Below are positions 63,901 to 64,000 of a stretch of DNA of 64,000 bases, one piece after another. Origin of the DNA: Incurvaria masculella. Taxonomy: Eukaryota > Arthropoda > Insecta > Lepidoptera > Incurvariidae. The stretch's first letter is position 1; the number at the start of each line of letters is the position of its first letter. Made by a program: the position numbers and the translations under genes. The notes under the pieces are model-generated. The model did not search any database and was not told where the DNA came from. It saw only the letters and a list, made by a program, of their open reading frames with translations. Where the stretch lies: NCBI GenBank assembly GCA_946894095.1, contig OX335659.1, forward strand, positions 9,927,501 to 9,991,500, read 5' to 3'.

Positions 63901-64000
63901 ATGGAGCAGCAGCTGAATGGAACGTTGTCCGCCACAAACTTGTTGCTTCTGCAAACCGACCCACAACCGATCCTGTCACTGTCTTGTTTTATAAAGTTTT
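60968..64000 (-). CDS. Tetraspanin, peripherin/ROM-like, C-terminal exons (partial)
   Basis: Three minus-strand exons join in phase 0: 64000-63831 (continues past the window), 62665-62558 and 61234-60968. The first carries FVADNVPFSCCSMDVMWPCV, the large extracellular loop with the CC pair and a VPFSCC context typical of peripherin/rds-type tetraspanins. The second, KQLTIWSFGCEEKL..., ends the loop at its GC and enters the fourth membrane helix (WRFITVMALIIVAM). The third, IMQCAAARYLQTAYASGL, finishes the helix with the RYLQTA segment seen in that subfamily. It then has a GC-, Arg- and Ala-rich cytoplasmic tail and ends SDDMCGFYK. The protein would be a four-pass membrane organiser at the plasma membrane. 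Earlier exons are outside the window. Confidence 0.78.
61659..61850 (+). CDS. Uncharacterised 63-codon open frame
   Basis: MSFEFFPHLLKSYTYSEENY... has a protein-like composition with aromatic and acidic residues, and a possible donor (ATAAG/GTTTTC) near 61,820. It lies on the strand opposite the tetraspanin, in its last intron. No domain is recognised and no partner exon was found. It may be a first exon of an unknown gene or chance. Confidence 0.2.
   Translation: MSFEFFPHLLKSYTYSEENYKFITEQNRLTFQSHSDDYGRPSLTEHLNYFVSYKVFYKDFWVD
61984..62078. repeat. 95-bp hairpin element
   Basis: The ends TGTAGCTGCACACT and the inverse AGTGTGCAGCTACA pair over about 27 bp with two mismatches. The loop is GC-rich ('gtcgcgcgccgccgtctcca'). 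It could be a tiny MITE or a structured intronic RNA; it sits in the tetraspanin's last intron. Confidence 0.55.
62858..63064 (+). mobile_element. SINE fragment, body
   Basis: 'ctctttctctttttgagtcg', 'tttccatgtaaaactgtagg', 'tgcccgtgtcttccatccat' and 'ttcaatgtagcaggc' identify the family. Head and tail are missing. Confidence 0.65.
63075..63366 (+). mobile_element. RTE-type LINE 3' end
   Basis: Same stretch as 18,690-18,975: 'gtggctaagctcaagtggca', 'gaagagacgacgaccgttg' and 'ggaggactgaaggaaaattg', ending in (TGAC)n at 63,347-63,366. It encodes the LKWQWAGHVSRRDDDR-type RT C-terminus in broken frames. It is directly preceded by a SINE fragment. Confidence 0.7.

Overview
This is nuclear DNA from a lepidopteran insect (moth or butterfly). 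It has split genes with GT-AG introns of very uneven length. Its coding exons (P450, IDI, kinesin, tetraspanin) are GC-rich in an AT-rich background. Between the genes lie tRNA-derived SINEs, TTAA-flanked MITEs, RTE and R1/Jockey-like LINE debris, a non-autonomous Helitron, BEL/Pao LTR elements and a roughly 310-bp GGTTCCG/(GTCC)n repeat of a kind common in moths. There are no operons and no CRISPR array.

Layout. 1-10,247: no confirmed exon; decayed LINE, inverted-repeat elements and dispersed repeats. 10,248-13,086 (-): first four coding exons of a kinesin, starting at MSKVKLAIRVRPF and running through the P-loop; the rest of the gene is not visible. 16,918-28,451 (+) and 30,778-35,615 (+): two complete five-exon cytochrome P450 genes of the CYP3 clan (CYP6-like), each 515 codons with identical exon lengths, a tandem duplicate pair with patchy identity. 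36,770-49,485: a nested transposon stack. An old, internally deleted Pao-type element carries a P-element-like THAP transposon inside one LTR and a much younger BEL/Pao element inside its 3' UTR. 52,386-57,667 (+): isopentenyl-diphosphate isomerase (IDI), five exons, 246 aa, with three degenerate tandem copies of the start of exon 4 in intron 3. 60,968-64,000 (-): the last three exons of a peripherin/ROM-like tetraspanin, cut by the window edge.

The genes are not an evident functional module. IDI supplies DMAPP to the isoprenoid and juvenile-hormone pathway. The P450s are probably microsomal oxidases of the detoxification type. The kinesin and tetraspanin are unrelated neighbours. I see no convincing new biological system. 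The most informative structures are the nested retroelement stack, the 154-bp tandem exon array in IDI, the gene-conversion-like mosaic of the P450 pair, and a MITE only 10 bp upstream of the kinesin start codon.

All exon boundaries were read by eye from splice signals, reading phase and family resemblance; no alignment was run.
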